A stretch of 64,000 nucleotides of DNA from JACMLD01 sp044227095 (GTDB taxonomy: Bacteria > Bacteroidota > Bacteroidia > Chitinophagales > Chitinophagaceae), in the NCBI GenBank assembly GCA_044227095.1, contig JBGAFV010000001.1, positions 5,119,734-5,183,733 of the forward strand. Reading direction: 5' to 3'. How positions within the stretch are numbered: position 1 is the first letter of the stretch; every line of letters starts with the position of its first letter. The notes beneath the pieces are model-generated. The model ran no database searches and was not told the DNA's origin. It saw nothing but the letters and a program-made list of their open reading frames with translations. The position numbers were made by a program, and so were the translations under genes. Below, piece after piece: positions 43,380 through 52,439 of this stretch.

Positions 43380-43886
43380 ATGAGGCCTTCTGCCAATTAC
43401 TGGATAAACAAATTGCAACTTAGCAGGCATGTTGAAGGCGGATCTTTCTACAGAACTTATTGCTCTGAACTTACCATTCAGCAAGATCAATTACCAAAAA
43501 CTTTTCACGGGCCGCGGCCAATAGCCACTTCCATTTATTTTTTGCTTGAGCAAAATCAGTTCTCTGCCATGCACCGCATAGCTTCTGATGAATTGTGGCA
43601 TTTTTATTATGGCGATTCATTAATTGTTTACGAAATTGATGCAGAAGGTAGTTTAACTGAACATCGGTTGGGCAATAATCCCGAAAACAATGAAAGCTTT
43701 CAATGCCTGATAAAAGCAGGCAGTTGGTTTGGCTCTAAAACAATACAAGGCGGGGAATATTCTTTGGTTGGCTGCACTGTATCTCCCGGTTTTGATTTTG
43801 CCGATTTTGAACTGGGTGAAAAAAATGCATTGATACAATTGTATCCGCAACATGCGGGATTGATAGAGAAGTTAACTAGCTATTAG
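43380..43886 (+). CDS. Cupin protein, DUF985 family
   Basis: A 168-residue cupin fold protein: ANYWINKLQLSRHVEGGSFYRTY at the start, TSIYFLLEQNQFSAMHRIASDELWHFYYGDSL in the middle and GCTVSPGFDFADFELG near the end are DUF985 landmarks. The family resembles sugar-binding or epimerase cupins but has no firm function. It is almost adjacent to the HU-CCDC81 gene (3-base gap), so translationally coupled. Its stop codon TAG lies inside a low-complexity repeat. Confidence 0.85.
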   Translation: MRPSANYWINKLQLSRHVEGGSFYRTYCSELTIQQDQLPKTFHGPRPIATSIYFLLEQNQFSAMHRIASDELWHFYYGDSLIVYEIDAEGSLTEHRLGNNPENNESFQCLIKAGSWFGSKTIQGGEYSLVGCTVSPGFDFADFELGEKNALIQLYPQHAGLIEKLTSY

Positions 43887-44070
43887 CTATTAGCTGTTAG
43901 CTGTTAGCTGTTAGCTTCAAGCTGCTAGCCACTTGTCGTGAATGGAAGAAACCTGAAATAAAAAAAGAGGCATAGGCAATAAAGCAAATCAGACATTCTA
44001 TATCAGCTATCAGACATCTCTTCTTTGCTCGTAGCTCGTAGCTTACAGCTAATAGCTAACAGCTAATTAC
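43874..44070. repeat. TTAGCTG low-complexity repeats in inverted arrangement between convergent genes
   Basis: On the left, tandem TTAGCTA/TTAGCTG units (43874-43930); on the right, the reverse complement CAGCTAATAGCTAACAGCTAAT (44046-44067 region). The left repeat supplies the TAG stop of the cupin gene and the right one the TAG stop of the DUF3472/FKBP gene. The ~100 bases between show no gene. Confidence 0.75.
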
Positions 44071-45748
44071 TCACAGCTTCTTTCGCTTGCATTACTTCTA
44101 TATCAAACACCAATATACTATTAGGCGGAATTTTTGGTGAGCGGCTGCGAATAGAATAACCCATGCCGGAAGGAATAATCAATTGTATTTTGCCTCCTAC
44201 TTTACAAAATGGCAATCCAAGCTGCCAGCCTTTTATTAAGCGGTTTAATGGAAATGTTGCGGGTTTGTCTTTTGTTTCATCAAAAGTTTCCCCGTTAAGA
44301 ATATAGCCTTTATAAAATACGGTCACTGTATCGCTTACCAGAACGTTTCTGCCTGTGCCTTCTTTTACCATCTTATAATAAATTCCTTCTTTTGATGCAG
44401 TAGTATCAACTTTACCTGCAGCAACCGCATCAATGATTATTTTTTTGTCGGCCATTGCCTGCATTAAGCTATCTGTATTGTTATAAAAATTAATTGCCGG
44501 CGCCTGCATTAGTGGCTTACGCGAAAAAGTATCTGCATATTTTACATTAGCTTTTTCAAAACCGCCATTCCAGAGGTAAAATGCATTGTCTTCAACGCCT
44601 GCGCCATAATCTGTTCTGTCACCTGCTTTACCAGTAGCATCATAAGAAAATGAGGTATTGGTTAGTTCAATCCATTTACCGCTTTCTTCCCTCACCCACT
44701 GGTTGCTGAAGATTGCTTTGCGTTTTAACTGACCGTTTGCGCCATCAAAATTTTCAACAAAAGAATAAAGATGGTTTAAATATTTTGCATCTTCAGGCGC
44801 CTTAAAGGATGCTATAAGTTTCCACTTTTGCACATCGGGCATAAAAAAATAACCGGTGTAAATGGTTGTTTTTGTAGCGCTGTCGGGCAAGGCTGTTACC
44901 AGGAACTTATACTTCTCTCCTGCCTTCCAGTTATATACAAAATGACTATGGCCGCCTGTTCCTTCATTGCCAAAATCATTCGTAACTACATCTAAGCCTT
45001 TGCCTAACAATTTTACTTTACGTTCGTCCGGAACTTTATTTCTGTCAATGGCCTCATTACCTGCATCCCACACAGAAAATATTACCCTTCTTTCTGTTGG
45101 GCTGTTTACCTGTATGCCAAAATAACCTCTTGCAAAACCGCAAGCCATATAATAAGTATATAAAGGATCTGCGCCAGCAGGAACAGTTATCTCATTGTAA
45201 AAAGAAACAATTCTTGATGTGTCTGAAATTGGATAACGTAAATGAACAGAAGCTGCATTTCTTCTTGGCTTTGCATTAAACTGCAAAGCTTTTGAAGCTT
45301 TGCCACTTAGTTCAATAGATTGTATGTCTGCAATTGTCTTACCTGCTTTGTGCAAAGCAGTTAAACTGATAGAATTGAAACCAATTGCATTAACCTGAAC
45401 AGTTCCTGCTATAATTTTTTTAAACCCGTTACCTGAGGGAATAGTTACAATAAATTTTTTATCGTTGATGCCTACCTGCAATTTACTTCCTGCAGTATTG
45501 TTTTTTACAAACAAAGAAATAGTGAGCGGACCAGTTGTTGCCAGGTTAAAATAATAATGAAGCCTTTGTTGTGTATTTGTCCAGTTATGCAACCCTTCTT
45601 TTTCGCTGAATAAAGAACTTTCACTTTCTTCTGTTTCATTTTCAGTTGGTGTTGCATATCCTGTATATGCAGGGATACTAACTTGTGATTGACATAGAAT
45701 AGTTATGAAGGAAAAAACAAAAAGGAAAATTGTTTTCAATGCAGGCAT
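44063..45748 (-). CDS. DUF5077-DUF3472 protein fused to an FKBP peptidyl-prolyl isomerase
   Basis: A 561-residue secreted protein (signal to ~22, ...TILCQSQ). Residues ~25-170 look like the DUF5077 beta domain, ~175-440 like DUF3472 (YTYMACGFARGYFGIQVNSPTERRVIFSVWD, GTGGHSHFVYNWKAGEKYKFLV, GAGVEDNAFYLWNGGF). Residues ~455-558 form a complete FKBP domain (VTVFYKGYILNGETFDETKDK, LIKGWQLGLPFCKVGGKIQLIIP, PPNSILVFDIEVM). DUF5077-DUF3472 proteins usually end before any FKBP domain, so the fusion is notable. A consensus promoter lies upstream. Confidence 0.82.
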   Translation of the reverse strand: MPALKTIFLFVFSFITILCQSQVSIPAYTGYATPTENETEESESSLFSEKEGLHNWTNTQQRLHYYFNLATTGPLTISLFVKNNTAGSKLQVGINDKKFIVTIPSGNGFKKIIAGTVQVNAIGFNSISLTALHKAGKTIADIQSIELSGKASKALQFNAKPRRNAASVHLRYPISDTSRIVSFYNEITVPAGADPLYTYYMACGFARGYFGIQVNSPTERRVIFSVWDAGNEAIDRNKVPDERKVKLLGKGLDVVTNDFGNEGTGGHSHFVYNWKAGEKYKFLVTALPDSATKTTIYTGYFFMPDVQKWKLIASFKAPEDAKYLNHLYSFVENFDGANGQLKRKAIFSNQWVREESGKWIELTNTSFSYDATGKAGDRTDYGAGVEDNAFYLWNGGFEKANVKYADTFSRKPLMQAPAINFYNNTDSLMQAMADKKIIIDAVAAGKVDTTASKEGIYYKMVKEGTGRNVLVSDTVTVFYKGYILNGETFDETKDKPATFPLNRLIKGWQLGLPFCKVGGKIQLIIPSGMGYSIRSRSPKIPPNSILVFDIEVMQAKEAVSN

Positions 45749-45768
45749 AGTTTGGCTTTTATCTGTAT

Positions 45769-45798
45769 CAAACTTAATAAATGCGCTTGTAACTGCAA
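45769..45798 (-). promoter_or_regulatory. Promoter of the DUF3472-FKBP gene
   Basis: Minus strand: TTG (45798-45796), 19 bases, TAAGTTTG (45776-45769), matching the consensus in both elements and spacing. The start codon follows 20 bases later. Confidence 0.65.
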
Positions 45799-45811
45799 TA
45801 AACTAAACTGC

Positions 45812-46585
45812 CTATTGAAAACATGCTTTAAGCATCGGCGCAAGTTTAAAAGACCATATGGCATATTCCTTTCCTGAAAAATGAAGATTATCCTGCGCAA
45901 TGAGTGAGGGATCTTCAGCGGCTTTTCTTTAATCTTCTGTAACCTCCAGGTAATGCACTTTTAAATTGTCCGCAATTGTTTTATTGGCAGCATTAAAAGC
46001 ATCAATCTCTGTTGCAATTTTTATCTTATTACTGCTGGCTGCAAATGGTGTTACTGAATAATCAGGAATCGATAATACAATTACATGTGCGGGATTATTT
46101 TTGGCAAAGGCAATAGAACGTTGCAATAAAGTTGTAAATTCTTGTTTGTATTCATCAAGCGTTCTACCTTGGTATTGATTGTTTACGCCTATCAGTAAAG
46201 TCACTGCATCATAATCACTTTTAACCGGATTATTTTTTGTTGCATTCAGCAAATCCGCAGTTGTCCATCCATTAGTAGCAATAATATCAACGTTTACAAT
46301 AACGCCCTGAGCTTTCAAAAGCGCAGCTGTTTGTACAGGATACCGGTCGGCTTCATTTACTGATGTGCCGATGGTATAAGAGTCTCCAAGAGCAAGATAT
46401 TTTTTAGTGCCTGTTATTGCCATAGTTGTATCGCCATTATTTGCAGGTGATGTATATGTGCTTGCCGGAATAACACCTTCAGTTTTCTTGGTACATGCAG
46501 CGGTTAAAATTACAACTGCAATAAATAATATTGCAGGCAATGTAATGCTAAAGAATAGTATTGTTTTTATTTTTCCCTGCTTCAT
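45812..46585 (-). pseudogene. SGNH/GDSL hydrolase lipoprotein interrupted by an in-frame TAA
   Basis: The first 218 codons encode a lipoprotein signal (ILTAACTK) and an SGNH domain: LALGDSYTIGTSV (Ser), TNGWTTADL (Gly) and LIGVNNQYQGR (Asn). Translation stops at TAA (45931-45929) after YLEVTED. The same frame then continues for 38 codons as RKAAEDPSLIAQDNLHFSG KEYAIWSFKLAPMLKACFQ before a TAG at 45812; this is the expected family C-terminus and includes the catalytic Asp-x-x-His (DNLH). A single base change (for example TCA to TAA) explains it. Without readthrough the enzyme lacks its catalytic Asp and His, so the gene is probably dead unless this is a sequence error. Confidence 0.85.
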
Positions 46586-46642
46586 AAATACATGTACGAA
46601 GAAAAAGCAAATCCAGATGCTTTCCTGACTATCGACTATTGA

Positions 46643-48073
46643 CTACTTACTCCCTACTACCTTTCTCCTCTTAAAATACCAATACACCGGAACTCCTAAT
46701 AAAGTTATTGCAATTCCCAGCAATGAATTAATAACAGGTGCTTTTCCGGTATTGTAATTGTTAATATCATTCCATATAGTAGTCACAACATAAAAAGAGG
46801 CAAAAGCAATAAACAATGCAGCCAGCAACGGATAACCCCAGGCTTTATACGGCCTTGCTGCTGTTGGCATTTTCTTTCTTAAAATAAAAATGCCAATGGC
46901 ACCCATAAGGTAAGCTATCCAAGAAATAAATGTAAACATATCGGCAAGCATATCAAACGATCCGCTTATAATGAGTACACAAGACCAAATGCCATGCAAT
47001 ACCAATGCATTGCCGGGGGTACGAAAACGCGGATGTTCTTTAGCACACCACGATAAAAAAACTTTATCAATACCCATTGCATATGTAACCCTTGCAACAG
47101 ACATAATATTGCCATTAACTGCACCAAATGTGCAGATAACAACCATTGCAGATACAATTGCCGCACTGGTAGTACCTAAAGCCACGGCAGTTGCATCTGA
47201 TGCTACTAATGGAGATGCAGCAATTTTTTCTATAGGCAATACATAGAGATAAGCCTGGTTAACCAACACATACACAACAATACATGCAAACACACCAGTA
47301 AACAAACTTCGCGGAATAGTCTTTTGAGGATTGTTGATTTCACCACCTACAAACGTAATGTTTATCCAGCCGTCATAAGCCATAAAGGCGCCGGTTAATG
47401 CGCCTACAATTCCGCTTAATAAACTTACTCCTTCTTTAGGATGTGCAGTTTCAATAAAATTATGTGCCGATCCTTTACCCGAAAAAAAGATTCCAAATAT
47501 AAGCGCTGCTATTACCAGCATTTTTACAACTGTTGAGATTACCTGCAATGCGCTTCCTGCTTTTACACTGATGTAATTAAGCAATGTAAGGCCAACAACA
47601 AGTACCACAGCAAACATCTTTACACCAAAATTTTCAAGCGGATAAAGATTGCCAAGAAAAGGAAGGTGTACAGCAAAGGAATGTTCTGTTGCTGCATCAA
47701 ACCTTGGCAAATGCAAAAAATAATCGCTGTACTGTGCGCATACAAATGAAATGGCTGCTACTGCAGCCGTATTAATAACTGCAAACGCTGCCCATCCATA
47801 TAAAAAAGCAACGAACTTGCCATACATGTGTTTAAAATACACATACTGCCCGCCGGTTTCAGGCAACATCGCCCCAACTTCTGCATAAATTAATGCCCCA
47901 GTTAATGAAAAAAGACCGGCAATAATCCAAACTGCGGTTAGCCATAACGGTGAGCCTGTTTGCCCTGCCATTGTGGCCGGTTTCATAAAAACGCCTGAGC
48001 CAATAATACTCCCGATAATAATTGCAACAGCTGGCCAATAGCCAATTGCTTTTTTTAATTGTGTCTGATCCAT
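46643..48073 (-). CDS. APC-family amino acid permease
   Basis: The start is the ATG at 48073 (MDQTQLKKAIGYWPAVAIII). The 476-residue protein has ~12 membrane segments, the TM1 signature IIIGSIIGSGVFMKPATMAG and the TM6 loop GAFMAYDGWINITFVGGEINNPQKTIPRSLF. It is related in layout to the permease at 30375. The substrate is unknown; LAT-like exchangers are the closest match by motif. The extreme 3' end and the following gap are made of low-complexity TAGTC-type repeats. Confidence 0.87.
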   Translation of the reverse strand: MDQTQLKKAIGYWPAVAIIIGSIIGSGVFMKPATMAGQTGSPLWLTAVWIIAGLFSLTGALIYAEVGAMLPETGGQYVYFKHMYGKFVAFLYGWAAFAVINTAAVAAISFVCAQYSDYFLHLPRFDAATEHSFAVHLPFLGNLYPLENFGVKMFAVVLVVGLTLLNYISVKAGSALQVISTVVKMLVIAALIFGIFFSGKGSAHNFIETAHPKEGVSLLSGIVGALTGAFMAYDGWINITFVGGEINNPQKTIPRSLFTGVFACIVVYVLVNQAYLYVLPIEKIAASPLVASDATAVALGTTSAAIVSAMVVICTFGAVNGNIMSVARVTYAMGIDKVFLSWCAKEHPRFRTPGNALVLHGIWSCVLIISGSFDMLADMFTFISWIAYLMGAIGIFILRKKMPTAARPYKAWGYPLLAALFIAFASFYVVTTIWNDINNYNTGKAPVINSLLGIAITLLGVPVYWYFKRRKVVGSK

Positions 48074-48171
48074 GCAGTTAATAGTGCTAACGCTGAAGAT
48101 AGTAAACTGTTGATACAATCCGCAATCGTTTTTAATGCCTTAACAGAAATGGTTTGCGTAACTTTACCCAT

Positions 48172-49134
48172 ATGAATCATCTTTGGTCGCAGATAGTTGT
48201 CAATACAGTTTACCGTAAAAAAAACAAGCAACAGGAACTGAGCCCCTTTGAACTTGCAAAGGGGATGCGTGAGCTGCGTTTAAACGTGTGGCGCCAGGTA
48301 AAAGATGCAATTTTAATTATAACAGGAATTTTGTGTGCAGGCTTTGGATTAAAAAGCTTTTTATTGCCCGCAAAATTTATTGATGGTGGCGCTACAGGTA
48401 TTTCGCTAATGGTCTCAGAACTTAGCTCATTATCTTTACCCATTGTACTGATATTGATTAATATACCTTTTGTATTGCTGGGTTTGGTAGTTATCGATAA
48501 AACCTTTGCAATAAAAGCTACGCTTTCAATAATTGGACTTGCACTGTGTACTGCATTTTTTCCCTTTCCGGATGTAACGCACGACAAATTGCTGGTAGCC
48601 GTATTTGGCGGTTTCTTTATTGGAGCAGGCATTGGTTTGTCTGTACGCGGAGGTGCAGTACTGGACGGTACAGAAGTTCTCGCTATTTTCTTAAGCCGAA
48701 AAAACAGCCTTAGCATTGGCGATGTAATACTCTGTCTTAACATAATTGTGTTTTCTGTAGCGGCTTATCTCCTCTCTGTAGAAACTGCACTTTATTCTGT
48801 ACTCACTTATCTTGCTGCATCAAAAACTGTTGATTTTATTATTGAAGGAATTGAAGAATACACTGGTGTTACTATTATATCGGTAAAGAATGACCTGGTG
48901 CGTAAAATGATAACTGATGACATGGGCCGTGGTGTTACAGTTTATCGTGGCAAAAGAGGCTATGGAAAAAGTGGGGAAACTTATGATATTGATATCGTTT
49001 ATACAGTAATCACCAGGCTGGAAGTAAGCAGGCTGGATGCTGCTATTGAAAGAATAGATCCTAATGCATTTGTTGTAAAAAATTCTGTAAAAGATACAAA
49101 GGGCGGAATGATAAAGAAAAGAAGATTGCATTAA
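48172..49134 (+). CDS. YitT-family membrane protein (DUF161/DUF2179)
   Basis: The ATG at 48172 (MNHLWSQIVVNTV) is chosen over a TTG 18 bases upstream. The 320-residue protein has five or six transmembrane helices, with the family motifs GILCAGFGLKSFLLPAKFIDGGATGISLM, GGFFIGAGIGLSVRGGAVLDGTEVLA and a C-terminal DUF2179 cytosolic domain (GRGVTVYRGKRGYGKSG, VITRLEVSRLDAAIERIDPNAFV). Function is unsettled; a transporter role is often suggested. It is divergent from the APC permease. Confidence 0.88.
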   Translation: MNHLWSQIVVNTVYRKKNKQQELSPFELAKGMRELRLNVWRQVKDAILIITGILCAGFGLKSFLLPAKFIDGGATGISLMVSELSSLSLPIVLILINIPFVLLGLVVIDKTFAIKATLSIIGLALCTAFFPFPDVTHDKLLVAVFGGFFIGAGIGLSVRGGAVLDGTEVLAIFLSRKNSLSIGDVILCLNIIVFSVAAYLLSVETALYSVLTYLAASKTVDFIIEGIEEYTGVTIISVKNDLVRKMITDDMGRGVTVYRGKRGYGKSGETYDIDIVYTVITRLEVSRLDAAIERIDPNAFVVKNSVKDTKGGMIKKRRLH

Positions 49135-49420
49135 ATTATTTCTCGCTGGAGATTCGCAAGTCATTGCAATCAAAGTTTAATAATTATGGCACAGGCATTA
49201 GTAATTCTATTAAACATCGTTGCTACGCTCAGTTCAACAGCAAATCAGTAATCATCAATAGAAACACAATCATTAAAGCATTATGATCTTCTAGGATTTT
49301 GGTGATCCCATGTGGCAAAGAAAAAATCTGCTAATCTGTGGTCCATCTTGCATAAATCCGTACGTTATTTTTTATTAACTTCAACTTCCATTATTTTTTA
49401 TCACCGATAAAACACTAACG

Positions 49421-50521
49421 ATGCAGCAACAATCCAGAAGGGATGCGTTAAAAACACTTGCATTAGGCAGCGGCGCTTTGCTCCTCTCCCCAAATCTTTT
49501 ACTAGCCGGCACACGCAAAAAAGACAAACTTGGAATTGCACTTGTGGGACTTGGCTATTATAGTACAGATTTGCTTGCCCCTGCATTGCAGCAAACAAAA
49601 AATTGTTACCTGGCTGGCATTGTTACAGGCACTCCTTCTAAAGCTGTTGCCTGGAAAGCAAAATACAATATACCCGATAAAAATATTTACAACTACCAGA
49701 ATTTTGATACAATAGCCAACAACCCTGACATAGATGTTGTGTACGTTGTATTGCCACCATCAATGCACAAAGAATATGTTATAAGGGCAGCCAATGCTGG
49801 TAAACATGTTTTCTGCGAAAAACCAATGGCACTTACCGTAACCGAATGCCAGGAAATGATTGACGCCTGTAATAAAAACAAAAAAAAGCTGGCTATAGGC
49901 TATCGCCTTCATCACGAACCTAACACACAGGCATATACGAAAATAATAAATGAACACCAGTTGGGTAATGTAAAAAGCCTGGACTGTGCTGCCGGCTATT
50001 TTGATAACCGTACAACACACTGGAAACAAAAACGGGAAATGGGTGGCGGCGTTTCATATGATATGGGCGTATACGCTATACAAGGTGCAAGGCTAGGTAC
50101 AGGAATGGAACCCATTGCCGTAGTAAGTGCAAAAACATCAACAACAAGGCCGGAAATTTATAAAGACGGGCTTGATGAAACTGTTGAAGCAACACTAGAA
50201 TTTCCCGGCGGCGTTCTTGCAACAATCAAATCGAGTTTTGGACAGAACGTAAACTATATGAACATTAGTTGCGAAAAAGGTGATATAAAATTGGAACCCT
50301 ATTCAGGCTATAATGGTATAAAAGGAACAAGCCCATTGGGAGAAATTTACACACCTTATGATGTGCCTTTTCAGCAAGCCAAACAACTTGATGATGACTG
50401 CATGAGCATTATGCACAAGAAACCAATGCTGGTTCCTGGTGAAGAAGGGCTTCGTGATATTCGCATAGTTCAGGCTATTTATAAATCTGCATCAAGTGGA
50501 AAAAGAGTTGCAATTGTTTAA
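49421..50521 (+). CDS. Gfo/Idh/MocA-family oxidoreductase, Tat-exported
   Basis: A 366-residue protein with an N-terminal twin-arginine signal (QQQSRRDALKTLALGSGALLL), then a Rossmann fold (IALVGLGYYSTDLLAPAL), VDVVYVVLPPSMHKEYVIRA and the EKP motif in CEKPMALTVTECQEMI. The C-terminal alpha/beta domain starts near YRLHHEPN. Members are NAD(P)-dependent sugar oxidoreductases; periplasmic ones such as glucose-fructose oxidoreductase keep the cofactor bound. The following arginase-family gene starts 18 bases later. The 286-bp gap upstream has only repeat fragments (for example GCTACGCTCAGTTCAAC at 49209). Confidence 0.88.
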   Translation: MQQQSRRDALKTLALGSGALLLSPNLLLAGTRKKDKLGIALVGLGYYSTDLLAPALQQTKNCYLAGIVTGTPSKAVAWKAKYNIPDKNIYNYQNFDTIANNPDIDVVYVVLPPSMHKEYVIRAANAGKHVFCEKPMALTVTECQEMIDACNKNKKKLAIGYRLHHEPNTQAYTKIINEHQLGNVKSLDCAAGYFDNRTTHWKQKREMGGGVSYDMGVYAIQGARLGTGMEPIAVVSAKTSTTRPEIYKDGLDETVEATLEFPGGVLATIKSSFGQNVNYMNISCEKGDIKLEPYSGYNGIKGTSPLGEIYTPYDVPFQQAKQLDDDCMSIMHKKPMLVPGEEGLRDIRIVQAIYKSASSGKRVAIV

Positions 50522-50539
50522 TAAGGGAATAACTTAGCC

Positions 50540-51334
50540 ATGATTAAACTAACCGGCATACCCTATGATCAAAATTCATCTTTTTTAAAAGGCCCTTTTC
50601 TTGCTCCTGCAAGAATAAGGTTGATGTATAAAGAAGGTTCTGCCAATTCGTTTGCAGAAAATGGAATGGAAATAAAAGACGGTTTTGCCTATGAAGATAT
50701 TGGCGATCTTGCTTTTGATGATATAAGGCCGGAGAAAGCATTTGCAACGATTAAAAACCATATCGCCCTTTTACTTAAAAATGAGCATAAAGTTATTTCT
50801 CTTGGAGGAGATCACTCAGTAAGCTATCCAATCATTGACGCATTTACTGATAAATACAAAAATCTCCACATTCTCCATCTTGATGCGCATGGAGATTTGT
50901 ATGATAATTTTGATAACAATCCATATTCGCACGCCTCTCCGTTTGCACGCATTATGGAAACAGGCAAAGCGGCTTCATTAACACAAGCAGGTATACGCAC
51001 ACTTACCACGCACCAGAAACAGCAGGCCGAAAAATTTGGCGTAACTATAATTGAAATGAAAAATTTCAGTTTTGATTTTGTCAAAAAACTTTCATCGCCA
51101 TTATATATTTCATTAGACATTGACGTGCTTGATCCTGCCTATGCACCAGGCATTTCTCACCACGAACCAGGTGGCTTAAGCACACGTGAGCTGCTCCATA
51201 TCATTCAGCAAATAAACGTTCCTATTGTGGGTGCTGACATTGTAGAATATAACCCGATAAGAGATGTGAACAATATGACAGCAATGGTTGCGTATAAGCT
51301 GATGAAAGAATTAATAAATAAAATGACAAATTAG
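50540..51334 (+). CDS. Arginase/agmatinase-family ureohydrolase
   Basis: A 264-residue protein with all three Mn-binding motifs of the ureohydrolase superfamily: SLGGDHSVSYP, LHLDAHGDLYDNF and SLDIDVLDPAYAPGISHHEPGG. These suggest agmatinase (agmatine to putrescine plus urea), but arginase and formiminoglutamase are not excluded by sequence alone. It is probably co-transcribed with the upstream oxidoreductase (18-base gap), though no metabolic link between them is obvious. Confidence 0.86.
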   Translation: MIKLTGIPYDQNSSFLKGPFLAPARIRLMYKEGSANSFAENGMEIKDGFAYEDIGDLAFDDIRPEKAFATIKNHIALLLKNEHKVISLGGDHSVSYPIIDAFTDKYKNLHILHLDAHGDLYDNFDNNPYSHASPFARIMETGKAASLTQAGIRTLTTHQKQQAEKFGVTIIEMKNFSFDFVKKLSSPLYISLDIDVLDPAYAPGISHHEPGGLSTRELLHIIQQINVPIVGADIVEYNPIRDVNNMTAMVAYKLMKELINKMTN

Positions 51335-51412
51335 TTTTGTAACAACCCTGCTGATTATTCTTAAAACCGGTAATGCCATAAATTCATTTTTATAATTTTA
51401 ACCTGCAAGTGC

Positions 51413-51862
51413 GTGGCTACTCAAAATGAAAACAGTTTTCCTAAAATTTATTTTTACCGCCGTTTGGTGCAGGCAAAAATGTATATAGACAATCATTTCG
51501 ACGAACCAATCAACCTTGATTCTATTGCAGATGAATCCTGCTTTTCAAAGTTTCATTTTATAAGAATCTTCAAAAGCATCTATCAAAAAACCCCTCACCA
51601 GTATTTAACATTTGTAAGATTGGAAAAAGCCAAAACGATGCTGCAGGATGACATTACGGTTATACAAGCTTGTTATGCATGCGGGTTTGAAAGCATAACG
51701 TCTTTTACAGCCTTATTTAAAAAAACAACAGGATTAACCCCTGCAGAATACCGCCATCTTCAATTGAAACTTAAAGCCGATCGTAAATCTATGCCACTTA
51801 AATACATACCAGCATGTTTCGCGGAAAAAAAGGGTTGGGCAAAAAATAGCAATTTTCAATAA
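51413..51862 (+). CDS. AraC-family transcriptional regulator (HTH only)
   Basis: A 149-residue protein from GTG at 51413; the next in-frame ATG lies inside the HTH domain. It consists almost entirely of the AraC HTH domain: AKMYIDNHFDEPINLDSIADESCFSKFHFIRIFKSIY, then VIQACYACGFESITSFTALFKKTTGLTPAEYR. It has no sensor domain. It lies 64 bases upstream of a VOC-family gene, a common pairing in Bacteroidota, and probably regulates it. Confidence 0.85.
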   Translation: MATQNENSFPKIYFYRRLVQAKMYIDNHFDEPINLDSIADESCFSKFHFIRIFKSIYQKTPHQYLTFVRLEKAKTMLQDDITVIQACYACGFESITSFTALFKKTTGLTPAEYRHLQLKLKADRKSMPLKYIPACFAEKKGWAKNSNFQ

Positions 51863-51926
51863 GCCCGCAGTTTTTCAAGTCGCGACCTTCACATAAATTA
51901 TTCTTACCAAAACAAAAAAAATAATT

Positions 51927-52337
51927 ATGATTACAAAAATCAATCACGTCAGCATTTTTGTATTAAACCAGGATAGTGCATATGGTTTCTATGTAAATAA
52001 ACTTGGCTTTAAAGTACACACCGATGTTACAATGGGTCCCGGAAAACGCTGGTTAACTGTTTGTCCGCCTGAACAACCCGATATAGAATTAACTTTAATG
52101 GCTATAGATGAAGGCATGATGTTTAAAAAGGAAGCTGCTGAAACTATGCGAGATTTGGTAAAAAAAGGCACCTTTGGTTTTGCTGTGTTTGAATGCGATG
52201 ATTTGCTGGCAACATACGAAGAACTAAAAGCAAAGGGTGTTGAATTTACAAAACCACCAACCAAAGAATTCTACGCATTTGAAGCATTGTTTAAAGACGA
52301 TTCCGGAAATTGGTTTTCTTTGGGTGAAAAGAAATAA
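51927..52337 (+). CDS. VOC-family (glyoxalase/bleomycin-resistance fold) protein
   Basis: A 136-residue protein with the two-module VOC fold: INHVSIFVLNQDSAYGFYVNKLGFKVHTDVTMG at the start and FGFAVFECDDLLATYEELKAKGVEF, then FEALFKDDSGNWFSLGE. A metal-binding His (H8) and Glu residues are visible. The substrate is unknown; similar AraC-linked members are annotated as glyoxalase-like. A clean terminator follows. Confidence 0.88.
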   Translation: MITKINHVSIFVLNQDSAYGFYVNKLGFKVHTDVTMGPGKRWLTVCPPEQPDIELTLMAIDEGMMFKKEAAETMRDLVKKGTFGFAVFECDDLLATYEELKAKGVEFTKPPTKEFYAFEALFKDDSGNWFSLGEKK

Positions 52338-52397
52338 AAACGTAAGCAAAGCACCTGTTTGAACTAACACGCAATTACTTTAATGCAATTCTACAAT

Positions 52398-52430
52398 AAA
52401 GAACCACTTCTATAAAAGGAGTGGTTCTTT
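52398..52430 (+). terminator. Rho-independent terminator
   Basis: AAAGAACCACT (52398-52408) and AGTGGTTCTTT (52420-52430) form a perfect 11-bp stem with a T-rich 3' side, 60 bases after the VOC gene. Confidence 0.9.
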
Positions 52431-52439
52431 TCATTAGTA

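Noticed and set aside
43874..44070. CRISPR or tandem gene repeats at the TTAGCTG tract
   Set aside because: Units are 7-8 bases and directly adjacent without spacers; this is low-complexity DNA.
48210..48743. 177-codon minus-strand frame inside the YitT gene
   Set aside because: Antisense to a clear membrane protein; no recognisable motif.
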